Source of the DNA: Micrasema longulum
Lineage: Eukaryota > Arthropoda > Insecta > Trichoptera > Brachycentridae
Reading direction: 5' to 3'
DNA: 64,000 nucleotides
Assembly: GCA_022494885.1 (NCBI GenBank)
Contig: JAGVSM010000871.1
Location: 62,001 to 126,000, forward strand
Positions 63,311 to 64,000 of this stretch are shown in pieces; the first letter of the stretch is position 1, and every line of letters begins with the position of its first letter. A program made the position numbers and the translations under genes. The notes below the pieces were generated by a model. That model was not told the origin of the DNA and did no database searches. It worked only from the letters and a program-made list of their open reading frames with translations.

Positions 63311-63470
63311 GCGTTCTTATGATTTACCCAAATATTTCATTTTGAGGGCCATTTTCAACGAGTTGTAAATAACTCACTATTAGAAAATGGAATCGAGTTT
63401 TCGAAGGGATTCGAACCACGGACCTTTGGTCCGTGAGTCCGAGACACTAGCCACACGACCACAACCCGAT
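63311..63470 (-). repeat. tRNA-headed SINE, family A
   Basis: Minus strand ATCGGGTTGTGGTCGTGTGG, box TGGTTCGAATCCCTTCG, then GTGAGTTATTTACAACTCGT and tail AAATATTTGGGTAAATC. Confidence 0.75.
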
Positions 63471-63542
63471 CAATAACAAATTTTGTATCCACTTTAGGAA
63501 TTGCACTAAATATTGTTTTGTTGTGTATATCACAGTTTTATG

Positions 63543-63979
63543 TTAATGGACAATCTCTTTACATTCAGCCTTATAATTCTTTACCAAATAGGAGTCCATA
63601 TTTTTTTCAAAGTCTTTTACGGGACACATTAACCCACAACCTGGTATTTCTACACGAATATTTTCACCATTCTTCAATCGGTAGAAAACCTAAAAATACA
63701 TATTTAAATATTAGTTTTATGCATAGATGATTCGAATGTATAACTGTTAAATAATTTAGTATTTTTTGTGCATACTTTGTACGCATAGTCGGAGTTTTTC
63801 ACTCGTAAGTGAAGTTCTATTACAATGGATGATCCAAAGTTATCCTGAAATATATGTAAACTGTTCAAGGCCGCTAGCACTGAGGCCAAATTATGTGTAT
63901 ATCCAGAAAACATGAACATTTTTATTCCTTCAAAGCCTTCACTATCATATTTAATTTTTTGTTTGCTATTATTCAAAAT
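63543..63979 (-). CDS. Histidine acid phosphatase family, last two exons (partial), catalytic HD lost
   Basis: Minus-strand exons 63979-63776 and 63689-63543 join in phase 0 (YAYK|VFYR) and encode 116 residues to a TAA stop; the acceptor at 63980-63981 shows the gene continues right of the window. The order KMFMFSGYTHNLASVLAALN, then SSIVIELHLR, FYRLKNGENIRVEIPGC and a final Cys-containing CPVKDFEKNM is the C-terminal part of secreted or lysosomal histidine acid phosphatases (prostatic/venom acid phosphatase type). Family members have SGHD at the start of this segment, where the Asp is the proton donor; here the residues are SGYT. If the rest is normal, activity should be weak or absent. Position and strand place it antisense within a Zir intron. 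Confidence 0.85.
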
Positions 63980-64000
63980 CTGTTGGAAAAAAGCACCTAG

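Larger units (their letters stand above)
62120..63542. other. Zir intron 26 / 3' side of the nested acid phosphatase gene
   Basis: AT-rich. A family D SINE head remnant is at about 63010-63093 (minus) and a family A SINE at 63311-63470. A weak SINE-like trace near 62340-62400 is too eroded to call. Confidence 0.45.

Overview
This is eukaryotic DNA from an insect nuclear genome. Genes are split by GT-AG introns, the background is strongly AT-rich, and many transposable elements lie between and inside genes. The proteins are insect orthologues, and the repeat set (tRNA-headed SINEs, CR1/Jockey-like and RTE-like LINEs, Tc1/mariner elements, fold-back MITEs) fits Lepidoptera best. I hold the order assignment only loosely. 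I see no plasmid, phage, operon or CRISPR structure.

Layout. About 0.16-0.30 kb (-): a possible first exon of an unidentified membrane protein. 3.7-14.6 kb (-): DGAT1, 11 coding exons, 497 aa, the ER enzyme that makes triacylglycerol. 17.5-25.4 kb (-): slmo/PRELID3, 4 exons, 232 aa, a mitochondrial phospholipid-transfer protein. 25.5-33.2 kb: no host gene; two LINE relics, SINEs, one short MITE and two unexplained GC-rich islands. 33.25-36.54 kb (-): RpL3, 7 coding exons, 411 aa. 37-38 kb: a LINE 3' end. 38.5-39.1 kb (+): MED11, 2 exons, 141 aa. 41.4-45.8 kb (-): Cwc15, 4 exons, 218 aa, with a dead mariner and a fold-back repeat in its third intron. 49.2-62.1 kb (+): 26 exons of a DOCK-D/zizimin-type guanine exchange factor (Zir), which runs off the right edge before its catalytic DHR-2 domain is complete. 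63.5-64.0 kb (-): the last two exons of a histidine acid phosphatase, apparently nested antisense in a Zir intron.

The host genes are unrelated housekeeping functions: neutral-lipid synthesis, phospholipid transfer, translation, transcription, splicing and GTPase signalling. Nothing indicates that they form one system. I assembled exons by hand from splice sites, phase and family resemblance; every junction given keeps frame.

I found no new multi-gene system. The points most worth a second look are: an in-frame 39-nt DGAT1 cassette exon with two usable acceptors; an exact four-fold 11-residue repeat at the slmo C-terminus; a terminal acid phosphatase exon that has lost the catalytic HD pair; hammerhead-like cores in inverted-repeat elements; a Tc1-like element that carries its own intron but lacks its first catalytic Asp; and structured GC-rich segments in RpL3 introns that may be snoRNAs.
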